From contig JAHAFI010000001.1 of the NCBI GenBank assembly GCA_018374355.1, positions 186,001 through 250,000 of the forward strand: a stretch of 64,000 nucleotides of DNA. The letters are read 5' to 3'. This DNA is from Clostridiales bacterium (GTDB lineage Bacteria; Bacillota; Clostridia; Lachnospirales; Lachnospiraceae). The notes beneath the pieces were generated by a model, which had not been told where the DNA came from, made no database searches, and saw nothing but the letters and a program-made list of their open reading frames with translations. This document shows, one piece after another, positions 8,969-16,012 of this stretch (its first letter is position 1; every line of letters begins with the position of its first letter). The position numbers and the translations under genes were made by a program.

Positions 8969-9272
8969 TTTTGCGCTGGTAAGTCTCTGCAAAAAAAACG
9001 ATATTGTCGTGACGCAGGACTACGGGGTGGCGGCCATGATTTTGGGAAAAGGTGCACAGGGAATCAACCAAAATGGAAAATGGTACACCAATGAAAATAT
9101 TGACCAGATGTTGATGGAACGTCACCTTTCCAAGAAGGTACGCATGGGAAAAGGCAAGCATCATTTGAAAGGGCCGAAAAAACGGACAGAGGAGGACAAC
9201 AGAAGATTCGAAATATCATTGGAGCGTTTGATTGCTAAAATTTTGGATGGGAAAACACCATTTTGGACATGA
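8964..9272 (+). pseudogene. 5'-truncated DUF188 (YaiI/YqxD family) gene remnant
   Basis: An open frame from 8964 to 9272 encodes the C-terminal two thirds of a DUF188/UPF0178 protein: DFALVSLCKKNDIVVTQDYG, then AAMILGKGAQGINQNGKWYT and the basic KGKHHLKGPKKRT tail. The N-terminal part with the expected DADACP motif is absent, and the frame begins inside the last codons of the HD gene. No ribosome site precedes a usable start; an ATG at 9039 or GTG at 9009 would leave an incomplete fold. This is best read as a deletion scar. Confidence 0.75.
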
Positions 9273-9808
9273 GGAGCAAAAGCTGATCGATACCGTCCAA
9301 ATATTCGTTTCAAAAACATACAAAATGTAAAATGCAGTATTTGGAATATAATCAAAGAAATTCTATCTATATGTCCAATCAGATGAAAAACATATAAACA
9401 GAACGAAAGGATTGTAGGATTTGAAATTCCTAAGAATGCTGGCGCAGTATGGAACGACAGCTATGGGCTCTACGGCACTGCATCTAAAGCATTACAGTCA
9501 AATAATGATTGACAGCACTCGGAAAAGGGAGTAGGATAACAAAAAAAGTAAAAAGGAGACCACCATGAATCAGAATTTACATCATTCAGAATATATGTAC
9601 ATGCGTAAGAGACGTATTTACCGATAACTGTAATCACGGGCAATAGCACAGTTATAGGCAGATAGGTCTTATCGTCCAGTGCATATTTCCCGGAATGATA
9701 GTAGCTGAAAAGTGTATGGTTTTTCATATATGGAAGTTAAGATTATTGCGAATGGTGCACTGGATAGAAAAATGTCCGGTGCATTTTTTGTTTGAAACAG
9801 GGTAAAAA
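9273..9808 (+). other. degenerate intergenic stretch with small decayed frames
   Basis: About 540 bases without an intact gene. A short frame near 9420-9515 reads FEIPKNAGAVWNDSYGLYG and stops. A 20-codon frame at 9565-9627 (MNQNLHHSEYMYMRKRRIYR) has a good AAAGGAG site before its ATG and then stops. Both look like the scraps of larger genes; I cannot name either. A terminator (9755-9789) ends the stretch. Confidence 0.5.
9755..9789 (+). terminator. Rho-independent terminator in the decay zone
   Basis: TGCACTGGA (9755-9763) pairs with TCCGGTGCA (9775-9783, one G-T pair), followed by six T residues. The gene it once served is no longer intact. Confidence 0.65.
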
Positions 9809-9949
9809 ATTCCGGCATCCATTACGGCAGTGGACTTCTATCGGAAATTTGGATACGATTATAAAAACGGGATTCAAAAACTGGATGAAGAAGGCCATTT
9901 CCGGCTGGAAAAATTTAAAGAAACAGAAGAAAACGGGAGAAGTGTATAA
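9809..9949 (+). pseudogene. C-terminal remnant of a GNAT acetyltransferase
   Basis: The frame reads ITAVDFYRKFGYDYKNGIQK then LDEEGHFRLEKFKE and stops at 9949, which is the typical last strand and helix of a GNAT N-acetyltransferase. The acetyl-CoA binding Q/RxxGxG/A core is missing upstream. Its stop codon overlaps the start of the intact GNAT gene at 9949, so the remnant may supply translational coupling. Confidence 0.7.
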
Positions 9950-10425
9950 TGGTAAGATTTGCGGAAAAAGCCGATTTGGATCGGGTAAATGAATTGAGGA
10001 AACAGGTAAATGAGATACATGCAGCGGGGAGACCGGATATCTTCAAACCGGGATTTGGAAGGGAGCTGCAGGATCTCGTGTATGCAATGTGGAGTGATGA
10101 TAATAAAAATGTTATTGTGGCGGAAAGAAACGGGGTCATTTGCGGTTACGCCTGTGTTGTTTATGTGGGGAGACCGGAAGGCCGATATACCTGTCAGAGA
10201 AAATTTTATCATATTGATGAGTTTGGTGTGGATGAAAAGGCGCGCAGACAGGGAATTGCTACAGAAATGTTTACGTTTATCAGGAAGGATGCCAGAGAGA
10301 AAGACTTTTTGAAGATTGAGTTGGACATGTGGGAGTTCAATGAAGGAGCTTTGAAATTCTATGAGGCGATAGGATTTCGGACATACAGAAGATATATGGA
10401 ATGTGGGATAGAGGAAGAACTGTAA
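9949..10425 (+). CDS. GNAT family N-acetyltransferase
   Basis: Cytoplasmic acetyl-CoA-dependent N-acyltransferase of 158 residues. The acetyl-CoA binding motif is in the segment FGVDEKARRQGIATEMFTFI (RRQGIA), and the C-terminal strand/helix ALKFYEAIGFRTYRRYM is typical of the fold. GGGAG precedes the ATG. The last residues are EEEL, with the TAA stop provided by the left end of a small mobile element; the sequence beyond the element shows that the ancestral gene also ended Glu-Leu-stop. Substrate unknown. Confidence 0.85.
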   Translation: MVRFAEKADLDRVNELRKQVNEIHAAGRPDIFKPGFGRELQDLVYAMWSDDNKNVIVAERNGVICGYACVVYVGRPEGRYTCQRKFYHIDEFGVDEKARRQGIATEMFTFIRKDAREKDFLKIELDMWEFNEGALKFYEAIGFRTYRRYMECGIEEEL

Positions 10426-10565
10426 CAGTTCAGCCCTCTACTGTCCCGCGAGGTGTTGACTTGCAAATGCAAGTCAATCCCGAGACATACGGGTGCCAAA
10501 TCGCATATCATGCGATTTGTGTGCATGCATTTGTAACTATGAAGCCTGAAAGGCTGAATAGTTAC
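10422..10565 (+). mobile_element. 144-bp IS66-like miniature element with 8-bp target duplication
   Basis: The element starts GTAACAGTTCAG and ends CTGAATAGTTAC, inverted ends differing at one of 12 positions. It is flanked by the perfect 8-bp direct repeat GAAGAACT (10414-10421 and 10566-10573). Inside are a conserved core (CCCGCGAGGTGTTG, a 10-bp stem, AATCCCGAGACATACGG), a second 9-bp hairpin AAATCGCAT/ATGCGATTT, and a right-end hairpin GTAACTAT-AGCCT/AGGCT-ATAGTTAC. There is no coding capacity. It is the longest and most complete copy of the family in this window. IS66-family kinship is inferred from the GTAA ends and the 8-bp duplication. Confidence 0.8.
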
Positions 10566-10594
10566 GAAGAACTATAACGGAATGGAAATACAGA

Positions 10595-10623
10595 TTGTTA
10601 AAAGAAGGAGCTGATGCTATAAT
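10595..10623 (+). promoter_or_regulatory. sigma-A promoter upstream of the HDIG gene
   Basis: TTGTTA (10595-10600) and TATAAT (10618-10623) with a 17-base spacer, the only clear promoter before the gene starting at 10732. Confidence 0.6.
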
Positions 10624-10627
10624 TACT

Positions 10628-10690
10628 GTAATTATTCAAAAGGTCATTGTCCTGCGAAGTGTTGATTTGGATTTGCAAGGCAATCCCGAA
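10628..10690 (+). mobile_element. truncated second copy of the GTAAC element (left end plus core)
   Basis: The sequence GTAATTATTCAAAAGGTCAT followed by CCTGCGAAGTGTTG, an imperfect stem and AATCCCGA reproduces the left arm and first core hairpin of the longer copy at 10422-10565. The right arm is missing. It lies in the leader between the promoter at 10595-10623 and the gene at 10732. Confidence 0.55.
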
Positions 10691-10731
10691 TTATTTTAAA
10701 AGAGCAAAATCACGAAAGGAAGTAACTGTAC

Positions 10732-11298
10732 ATGGAAACAAAAACATTCACAAAAGAACAAGCCATCCAACTGCTGGAAGAATACAATCAGGGAGAATTT
10801 CACCTCAAACATGCCCATGTGGTAGGCGATGTGATGCGGTGGTATGCCAACGAGCTGGGCTATGGTGATGAGGCGGATTTTTGGGAAATGGCAGGTCTGC
10901 TTCATGATCTGGATTTTGAAAAATATCCGGAACAGCACTGCGTAAAAAGTCAGGAAATCATGCGGGAGAGAGGAATTGATGAACGGCTGATTCATGCCAC
11001 AGCCAGCCATGGTTATGGTCTGACGGTCGATATCAAGCCGGAACATCTGATGGAAAAAGTACTGTTTGCCACTGATGAACTGACCGGGTTAATTGGTGCG
11101 GCGGCGATTATGCGTCCATCGAAAAGTGTTTCTGATCTGGAGACAAAATCCGTCAAAAAGAAATTTAAAGATAAACGATTTGCGGCAGGATGCTCCCGTG
11201 AAGTGATTGAGCAGGGAGCGGAAATGCTGGGCTGGGATCTGAATGAGCTGATTGAAAAAACAATTCTGGCTATGCGCGCAAGCGATGCAGTGGAATAA
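10732..11298 (+). CDS. HDIG-domain protein
   Basis: Cytoplasmic HD-superfamily protein, 188 residues. Residues about 20-100 contain the metal-ligand series HLKHAHVVGDVMRWYA, AGLLHDLDFEKYPEQH and HATASHGYG, typical of the small HDIG proteins annotated as putative nucleotide phosphohydrolases. The C-terminal half is helical and carries MRPSKSVSDLETKSVKKKFK, a conserved feature of this subgroup. AAAGGAAG precedes the ATG. It ends three bases before the next gene, implying co-translation. Confidence 0.75.
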   Translation: METKTFTKEQAIQLLEEYNQGEFHLKHAHVVGDVMRWYANELGYGDEADFWEMAGLLHDLDFEKYPEQHCVKSQEIMRERGIDERLIHATASHGYGLTVDIKPEHLMEKVLFATDELTGLIGAAAIMRPSKSVSDLETKSVKKKFKDKRFAAGCSREVIEQGAEMLGWDLNELIEKTILAMRASDAVE

Positions 11299-11301
11299 TT
11301 G

Positions 11302-12405
11302 ATGACAGAAAGAATGGGAAAATTACAGCAATATTTTGAAGGACCGGAGGCGGGGATGCCGAAGGAATTTGAAAAACTGGCAGAAATTTTCCGGCAGGAA
11401 GTATTTGAGCTTTACGAAAGTGAAAGCGCCAAGACGGAAAAGGATTATTTCATCCCCTATATGATGAATGACGCAGTGGAAGACTATCTTGTTCTGAAAA
11501 ACTGCCGCTTGGTGGGAAGATATCTGACGGAAAAAGAGCTGGAAGCAGACTCGAAATCAGAAGACGGAGAAGGGAAAATATCCGGGAAAGCGGCAAGAGA
11601 AGGGGAAAGTTACGTTTTAATCGTGCGTCAGGGCAATGATAACGTTTTCACGCTTCATTTTCAGGAAATTGAGGAGAGGGTAAAGTATTATCAATACCAT
11701 CAGATCGGACATTTCTGGGTGAAAGGGCAGGAGCAGTGGCGGCAGCTTGTCTACCAGATTGGAACGATTTATGATAAATATGAATATCTGGGGGAGGCGG
11801 CCTGCAATGAGGAAGAAATGCAGGTACTGAGACTGATGGAATTTCCGCCATTTCGTTTCTGGTCCCCGGTTTCGGAATCCTTGGAAGATAAATACGACTT
11901 CACGGATGAGGGTTTGGAAGCTATGGAGGAGATTGCCCACAGGGCAAAGGATGCTAGGTATGTGAAATGGATTCGGCTATACCGTAAGCTTCCGGTGGGC
12001 TGGGTAGAAAAAATCCTGAGCAGGAGACTGCTTTCCCATGAGAGAGAGGGCCTTTACCAGTGGATTTGTGAAAAAGTAAAGGCGGGCTCAGAAAAATACC
12101 CGGAGCGGGACTATGGAGAAAAGCTGAACGACGAGATACACAAAAAACGGGAAAAAATACACCAAATGCTCCTTGCTAAGGGATTTCAGGGAACCTACCC
12201 GGAATACCGGAGAGAAGGTATGCAGGTGATTGCAGCGGAAGAGCACCCTTTCACGCTGATGGAATTTGAAGATTTCCGCTTTCGCGTGCAGTTTATGGTA
12301 TCGGAATGTGGAAAAGATCAGGAAAATAAAAAAAATTGTGGATTCTTCTGGGGAAAAGGCCGCAGGGGCAGCATATGGTCCCAAGAAGAACTGGACAGAC
12401 TGTGA
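11302..12405 (+). CDS. DUF3878-like hypothetical protein
   Basis: A 367-residue soluble protein with no signal peptide or membrane segment. The segments YYQYHQIGHFWVKGQEQWRQ, IYDKYEYLGE and the second-half FPPFRFWSPV recall Lachnospiraceae proteins labelled DUF3878; that name is from memory and tentative. The ATG at 11302 overlaps the upstream stop region and has no strong ribosome site, so expression probably depends on coupling to the HDIG gene. Function unknown. Confidence 0.6.
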   Translation: MTERMGKLQQYFEGPEAGMPKEFEKLAEIFRQEVFELYESESAKTEKDYFIPYMMNDAVEDYLVLKNCRLVGRYLTEKELEADSKSEDGEGKISGKAAREGESYVLIVRQGNDNVFTLHFQEIEERVKYYQYHQIGHFWVKGQEQWRQLVYQIGTIYDKYEYLGEAACNEEEMQVLRLMEFPPFRFWSPVSESLEDKYDFTDEGLEAMEEIAHRAKDARYVKWIRLYRKLPVGWVEKILSRRLLSHEREGLYQWICEKVKAGSEKYPERDYGEKLNDEIHKKREKIHQMLLAKGFQGTYPEYRREGMQVIAAEEHPFTLMEFEDFRFRVQFMVSECGKDQENKKNCGFFWGKGRRGSIWSQEELDRL

Positions 12406-12424
12406 TTGAAAAAGGGGGTTACCT

Positions 12425-13447
12425 ATGAAGATTTTAGGCTATGTTGCAAATGCAGATACAGTGACGGAACAGGATGCGAAAACGCTTACCCACATCAATG
12501 CGGCATTTGGAAAACTTCACCGTGACGGCAGGATTGATGTGAGCAATCTGAACATTCTTGAAAGGATGGAGCAGATTCGAAAATGGAATCCTGCGATAAA
12601 GATTGTGGTTTCTATTGTTCCGGCTGAAGGTGAGCTGGAAGCATTTACGGTGTGTGCGGCTTCCCAAAAGCTGCGATGCAAAGTGGCAGAATCCTGTGTG
12701 GAAATGGTGACAAAGTATTCGTTTGACGGTGTGGATTTTGACTGGGAGTATCCTTGTGTGACTACTCATGGAGTGGGAAGTTCAATCGATGACAAACACA
12801 ATTATACGCTGCTTTGTCAGGCAGTGCGGGAGGAATTTCAAAAGCTTCCGGTCCATCCGTTGGTTACGATTGCAGCAGGGGCGGATTTGTTTTACGTGGA
12901 AAGTGTGGAATTGCCGGAACTGGTAAAATATCTGGATTATATCTGTCTGATGACGTACGATCTGAAAGGGGATTTCCATGCCCTTACCGGACACCATACC
13001 GCGCTTTTCTCCACAACCGGAGACGTTTTCCGCAATAGCTGCGATCAGGCGCTGCGCCTTTTTCATGAAGCGGGTGTCCCGAAAGAAAAACTGCTGATGG
13101 GCGCAGCTTTCTATTCCCGTAAATGGGAAGGAATCAGGGACTTCCACCACGGATTCCTCCAGCTTGGCAAAACCGGCGCCGGTTACGGTCCCGATTACCA
13201 TGATTTGGCTGCGGACTGTATCGACAAAAATGGTTTTGTGCGTTACTGGGATGAGGAAGCGAAAGCCCCTTGGCTGTTTGACGGCTCTACCTTCCTTTCC
13301 TATGATGATGAAACCTCCATTGGTTATAAATGCGATTATATCAAAAAAGAGGGCTACGGGGGAATTTTTTACTGGGAACACGGGGGAGACAACACAGGAA
13401 CTTTACTTGCGGTTATGGGTAAAAAAATGAAGCAGCAGAAAGAATGA
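12425..13447 (+). CDS. glycoside hydrolase family 18 protein
   Basis: Chitinase-fold hydrolase of 340 residues. The catalytic signature FDGVDFDWEYP carries the proton-donor Glu108; the downstream LMTYDLKGDF matches the conserved MTYD strand, and IFYWEHGGD the last barrel strand. There is no signal peptide, so it acts inside the cell, probably on imported chitooligosaccharides or N-glycan core fragments (endo-N-acetylglucosaminidase-like). AAAGGGGGT precedes the ATG, 19 bases after the previous gene. Confidence 0.85.
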   Translation: MKILGYVANADTVTEQDAKTLTHINAAFGKLHRDGRIDVSNLNILERMEQIRKWNPAIKIVVSIVPAEGELEAFTVCAASQKLRCKVAESCVEMVTKYSFDGVDFDWEYPCVTTHGVGSSIDDKHNYTLLCQAVREEFQKLPVHPLVTIAAGADLFYVESVELPELVKYLDYICLMTYDLKGDFHALTGHHTALFSTTGDVFRNSCDQALRLFHEAGVPKEKLLMGAAFYSRKWEGIRDFHHGFLQLGKTGAGYGPDYHDLAADCIDKNGFVRYWDEEAKAPWLFDGSTFLSYDDETSIGYKCDYIKKEGYGGIFYWEHGGDNTGTLLAVMGKKMKQQKE

Positions 13448-13497
13448 AGAAAATCTGTTTTCAAAACCATGACAGATGTGGTAAAATCAAAACAATC

Positions 13498-13534
13498 GTG
13501 TGCTGTTCAGCGGAAAAACCTTCTGAGCAGTTAC
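13498..13534 (+). mobile_element. short derivative of the GTAAC element
   Basis: CTGTTCAG near the left edge and ACCTTCTGAGCAGTTAC at the right edge match the family ends (the right 17 bases differ from the full copy at one position). The flanks AAACAATC and AAAAAATT agree at 6 of 8 positions, a possible old target duplication. It stands about 30 bases before the parvulin start codon. Confidence 0.5.
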
Positions 13535-13562
13535 AAAAAATTACAACAGGAGAATTGAAAAA

Positions 13563-14303
13563 ATGAGTCAGGAAATTTTAGCAGTAGTTGCAGGAAAAGA
13601 AATTACAGAGGCAGATTTTGAGGCATTTTTGCAGGCGCTGCCGAGAGAACAGCGTCCCTACCTTTCCAATCCTCAGTTCAGGGAACAGTGCAAGGAACAG
13701 ATGATCGCCATGCATATGTTTTCCCAGTTGGGTGTGGACACAAAATTGGATGAAACAGAAGAATTCAAAAGTATGTTGGAAGAGGCAAGAAGAGAAATAC
13801 TGGCCCAGTTGGCAGTGAGAGAAACACTGAAAGATGTGACCGTATCAGAAGAAGAAACGAAAGCTTATTACGAGGAGAATCAGAAGCAGTTTGTAAAGGG
13901 CGGAACTGTCAGCGCAAAACACATTCTGGTAGATTCTGAAGAAAAATGTAATGAGATTCTGGAAAAAATCGTAAGCGGAGCAACAGAATTTGAAGCAGCA
14001 GCAAAAGAATATTCTTCCTGTCCTTCCGGCGCAAAAGGCGGAGATCTGGGAGAATTCGGAAAAGGCCAGATGGTAAAAGAATTTGAGGAAGCGGCATTTA
14101 CAGCAGAAATCGGACACGTAGTAGGACCGGTAAAAACCCAGTTCGGATATCATCTGATCAAAGTGGAAAACAAAACGGAAGAGTCTCTTTCTTCCTTTGA
14201 AGAAGTGAGAGAAATGATTGCCCGTACACTGGTGCAGCAGAAACAGAATGTGGCTTACGGCGCGAAGGTCGCTGAGATGAAAGAAAACTATCTGGAAAAA
14301 TAA
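13563..14303 (+). CDS. parvulin-type peptidyl-prolyl isomerase
   Basis: PpiC/SurA-class foldase of 246 residues. An N-terminal helical SurA-like region (to about residue 110) precedes a parvulin domain marked by SAKHILVDSEE, the Ser/Gly-rich YSSCPSGAKGGDLGEFGKGQ loop and TQFGYHLIKVENKTE. No signal peptide or lipobox is present, so unlike PrsA it would act in the cytoplasm. ACAGGAGAA precedes the ATG. It has a free-standing position between a mobile-element derivative and the guanine-deaminase riboswitch. Confidence 0.88.
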   Translation: MSQEILAVVAGKEITEADFEAFLQALPREQRPYLSNPQFREQCKEQMIAMHMFSQLGVDTKLDETEEFKSMLEEARREILAQLAVRETLKDVTVSEEETKAYYEENQKQFVKGGTVSAKHILVDSEEKCNEILEKIVSGATEFEAAAKEYSSCPSGAKGGDLGEFGKGQMVKEFEEAAFTAEIGHVVGPVKTQFGYHLIKVENKTEESLSSFEEVREMIARTLVQQKQNVAYGAKVAEMKENYLEK

Positions 14304-14321
14304 TACGCCGGATTTTTTCCG

Positions 14322-14350
14322 TAGACAAATCATCAAAAACATACTATAAT
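14322..14350 (+). promoter_or_regulatory. sigma-A promoter of guanine deaminase
   Basis: TAGACA (14322-14327), a 17-base spacer and a perfect TATAAT (14345-14350) place the transcription start near 14357, immediately before the purine aptamer. Confidence 0.8.
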
Positions 14351-14360
14351 ACAAATGGAA

Positions 14361-14464
14361 AACTTATATATATCCATAATTGGTTGGATGTTTCTACGAA
14401 CTACCGTAATAGTTTGCTATAAGGCTTCTCAATGGGAAAGCTGCAAGTATACGGTAGTTTTTTT
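14361..14464 (+). ncRNA. purine (guanine-class) riboswitch with attenuator
   Basis: The aptamer core is complete: TATATATA joining region, P2 ATCCA/TGGAT, the invariant TTTCTAC (J2/3), P3 GAACTA/TAGTTT with loop CCGTAA, and GCTATAAG (J3/1). The pyrimidine before UAU is C, the guanine-specifying identity. Downstream, TACGGTAGTT (14450-14459) plus seven T residues forms a terminator 3' arm, but its perfect partner AACTACCGTA (14399-14408) lies inside P3 and its loop. Ligand-stabilised P3 would therefore prevent termination, an ON arrangement. A small hairpin (GCTTCTC/GGGAAAGC) sits between. Confidence 0.85.
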
Positions 14465-14531
14465 ATGCCGGAAAAAGCATTTCCCAAAACGATTGGGCGT
14501 ACTTAAAACATGGTTGAAGGAGGAAAACAAC

Positions 14532-15806
14532 ATGAAAACATTTGCGTTGAAAGGAAATATATGCTATAGCAAGGACCCGGGTCATCTGATGGTTATGGAA
14601 AACAGTTATGTGGTCTGTGAAGAGGGAATCTGTCAGGGCGTGTATCAGGAACTTCCGGAGAAGTATCAGAAGCTTCCCTGCATCTCTTATGAGGACAGAC
14701 TGATTATTCCGGGGCTGGTGGATCTGCATGTACACGCACCCCAGTATCCGTTTCGCGGGCTGGGCATGGATCTGGAGCTGATTGACTGGCTGAATACCCA
14801 TACATTTAAGGAAGAACAGAAGTACGGAGATTTGGAATATGCCCGGAAGGCCTATGAGATTTTTGTGGAAGACCTGATGAAAAGCGCCACCACAAGAGCC
14901 AATATTTTTGCCACACTTCATAACGAGGCTACTTTTCTGCTGATGGAGATGCTGGAACAGAAAGGCTTCCGCGGATATGTGGGAAAGGTAAATATGGACC
15001 GGAACAGCCCGGAATATCTCTGTGAGGAAAGTGCAGAACTTTCGGCAGAAAATACAGAAAAGTGGATCAATGAATGCGGAGAACGGTTTGACGGTATAAA
15101 ACCTATCCTTACCCCCCGGTTTATTCCCACCTGCTCGGATGAATTGATGAAAAAGCTTTCTGCATTGCAGAAAAAATACCGGCTTCCGGTGCAGTCCCAT
15201 TTATCGGAAAACATGGGAGAAATCCAGTGGGTGCAGGAGCTTTGCCCCAATACGGAATTCTATGGGGAAGCTTACGACCAATACGAAATGTTCGGGGGAA
15301 GCGTTCCTACGGTGATGGCCCATTGCGTACACAGCGGGGAAAAGGAAATGGAACTGATGAAGGAACGGAAGGTGTTTATCGCCCATTGTCCTCAGTCCAA
15401 TACAAACCTGTCTTCCGGTGTGGCTCCGGTGAGAAAATATCTGGAGATGGGTATTCCAACAGGTCTGGGAAGTGATGTGGCAGGAGGATACAGTCTGTCC
15501 ATATTCCGCGCCATGGCCGATGCTATTCAGTGTTCAAAACTGAGATGGAGGCTGCTGGATCAGACCCTTGCGCCTTTAAACGTGGAGGAAGCATTTTATC
15601 TGGCCACCAAAGGAGGCGGAGCATTTTTCGGAAAAGCAGGAAGCTTTGAGCCGGGATATATGTTTGACGCAGTGGTTATGAACGATAGGGAACTGAAACA
15701 TCCTCAAAAGCTGAGTGTCCGGGAAAGACTGGAGCGCCTGATCTATCTGTCAGATGACAGACAGGTGGAGGCCAAATATATTGAAGGGGTGAAAGTTTTG
15801 GGCTGA
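14532..15806 (+). CDS. guaD: guanine deaminase (amidohydrolase family)
   Basis: Hydrolytic deaminase converting guanine to xanthine. Metal-binding residues are seen in GLVDLHVHAPQY, the QSHLSEN strand, MAHCVHSGE and GLGSDVAGG (catalytic Asp), in the order of the cytosine/guanine deaminase-like amidohydrolases; FRGLGMDLELIDWL is typical of guanine deaminases. The ATG at 14532 follows AAGGAGG by eight bases; a longer frame would run through the riboswitch and is rejected. The 424 residues are a normal length. Control by a guanine-class riboswitch fits the assignment. Confidence 0.9.
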   Translation: MKTFALKGNICYSKDPGHLMVMENSYVVCEEGICQGVYQELPEKYQKLPCISYEDRLIIPGLVDLHVHAPQYPFRGLGMDLELIDWLNTHTFKEEQKYGDLEYARKAYEIFVEDLMKSATTRANIFATLHNEATFLLMEMLEQKGFRGYVGKVNMDRNSPEYLCEESAELSAENTEKWINECGERFDGIKPILTPRFIPTCSDELMKKLSALQKKYRLPVQSHLSENMGEIQWVQELCPNTEFYGEAYDQYEMFGGSVPTVMAHCVHSGEKEMELMKERKVFIAHCPQSNTNLSSGVAPVRKYLEMGIPTGLGSDVAGGYSLSIFRAMADAIQCSKLRWRLLDQTLAPLNVEEAFYLATKGGGAFFGKAGSFEPGYMFDAVVMNDRELKHPQKLSVRERLERLIYLSDDRQVEAKYIEGVKVLG

Positions 15807-15867
15807 CGGCTTTGCCAACACAAGAATAAAAAAACAGCCGTGAAAAATCGATAAACGGAAAATTTTC

Positions 15868-15913
15868 TTGACCTGATACAGGATTGTGTTAATATACAAA
15901 TATGAAACCGGTT
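15868..15913 (+). promoter_or_regulatory. promoter and possible LacI-type operator of the GH32 gene
   Basis: TTGACC (15868-15873) and TAATAT (15890-15895) with a 16-base spacer. Just past the predicted start, AACCGGTT (15906-15913) is a CG-centred palindrome like LacI/GalR-family operators. No regulator gene lies nearby, so the operator is tentative. Confidence 0.45.
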
Positions 15914-16012
15914 CGATATAGTAAAGGAAAAATATGTAAAGAAATATCCACGAGAATAAACGTGAAAAAGGCGAAAAGAACACGGTGATATTTGATAAAG
16001 GAGGTCAAAACG

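Noticed and set aside
14355..14531. N-terminal extension of guanine deaminase
   Set aside because: It would translate the purine riboswitch and its terminator; ATG 14532 has an ideal ribosome site.
14463..15200. 245-codon minus-strand frame opposite guanine deaminase
   Set aside because: Shadow of the real gene; low-complexity composition and no start signals.
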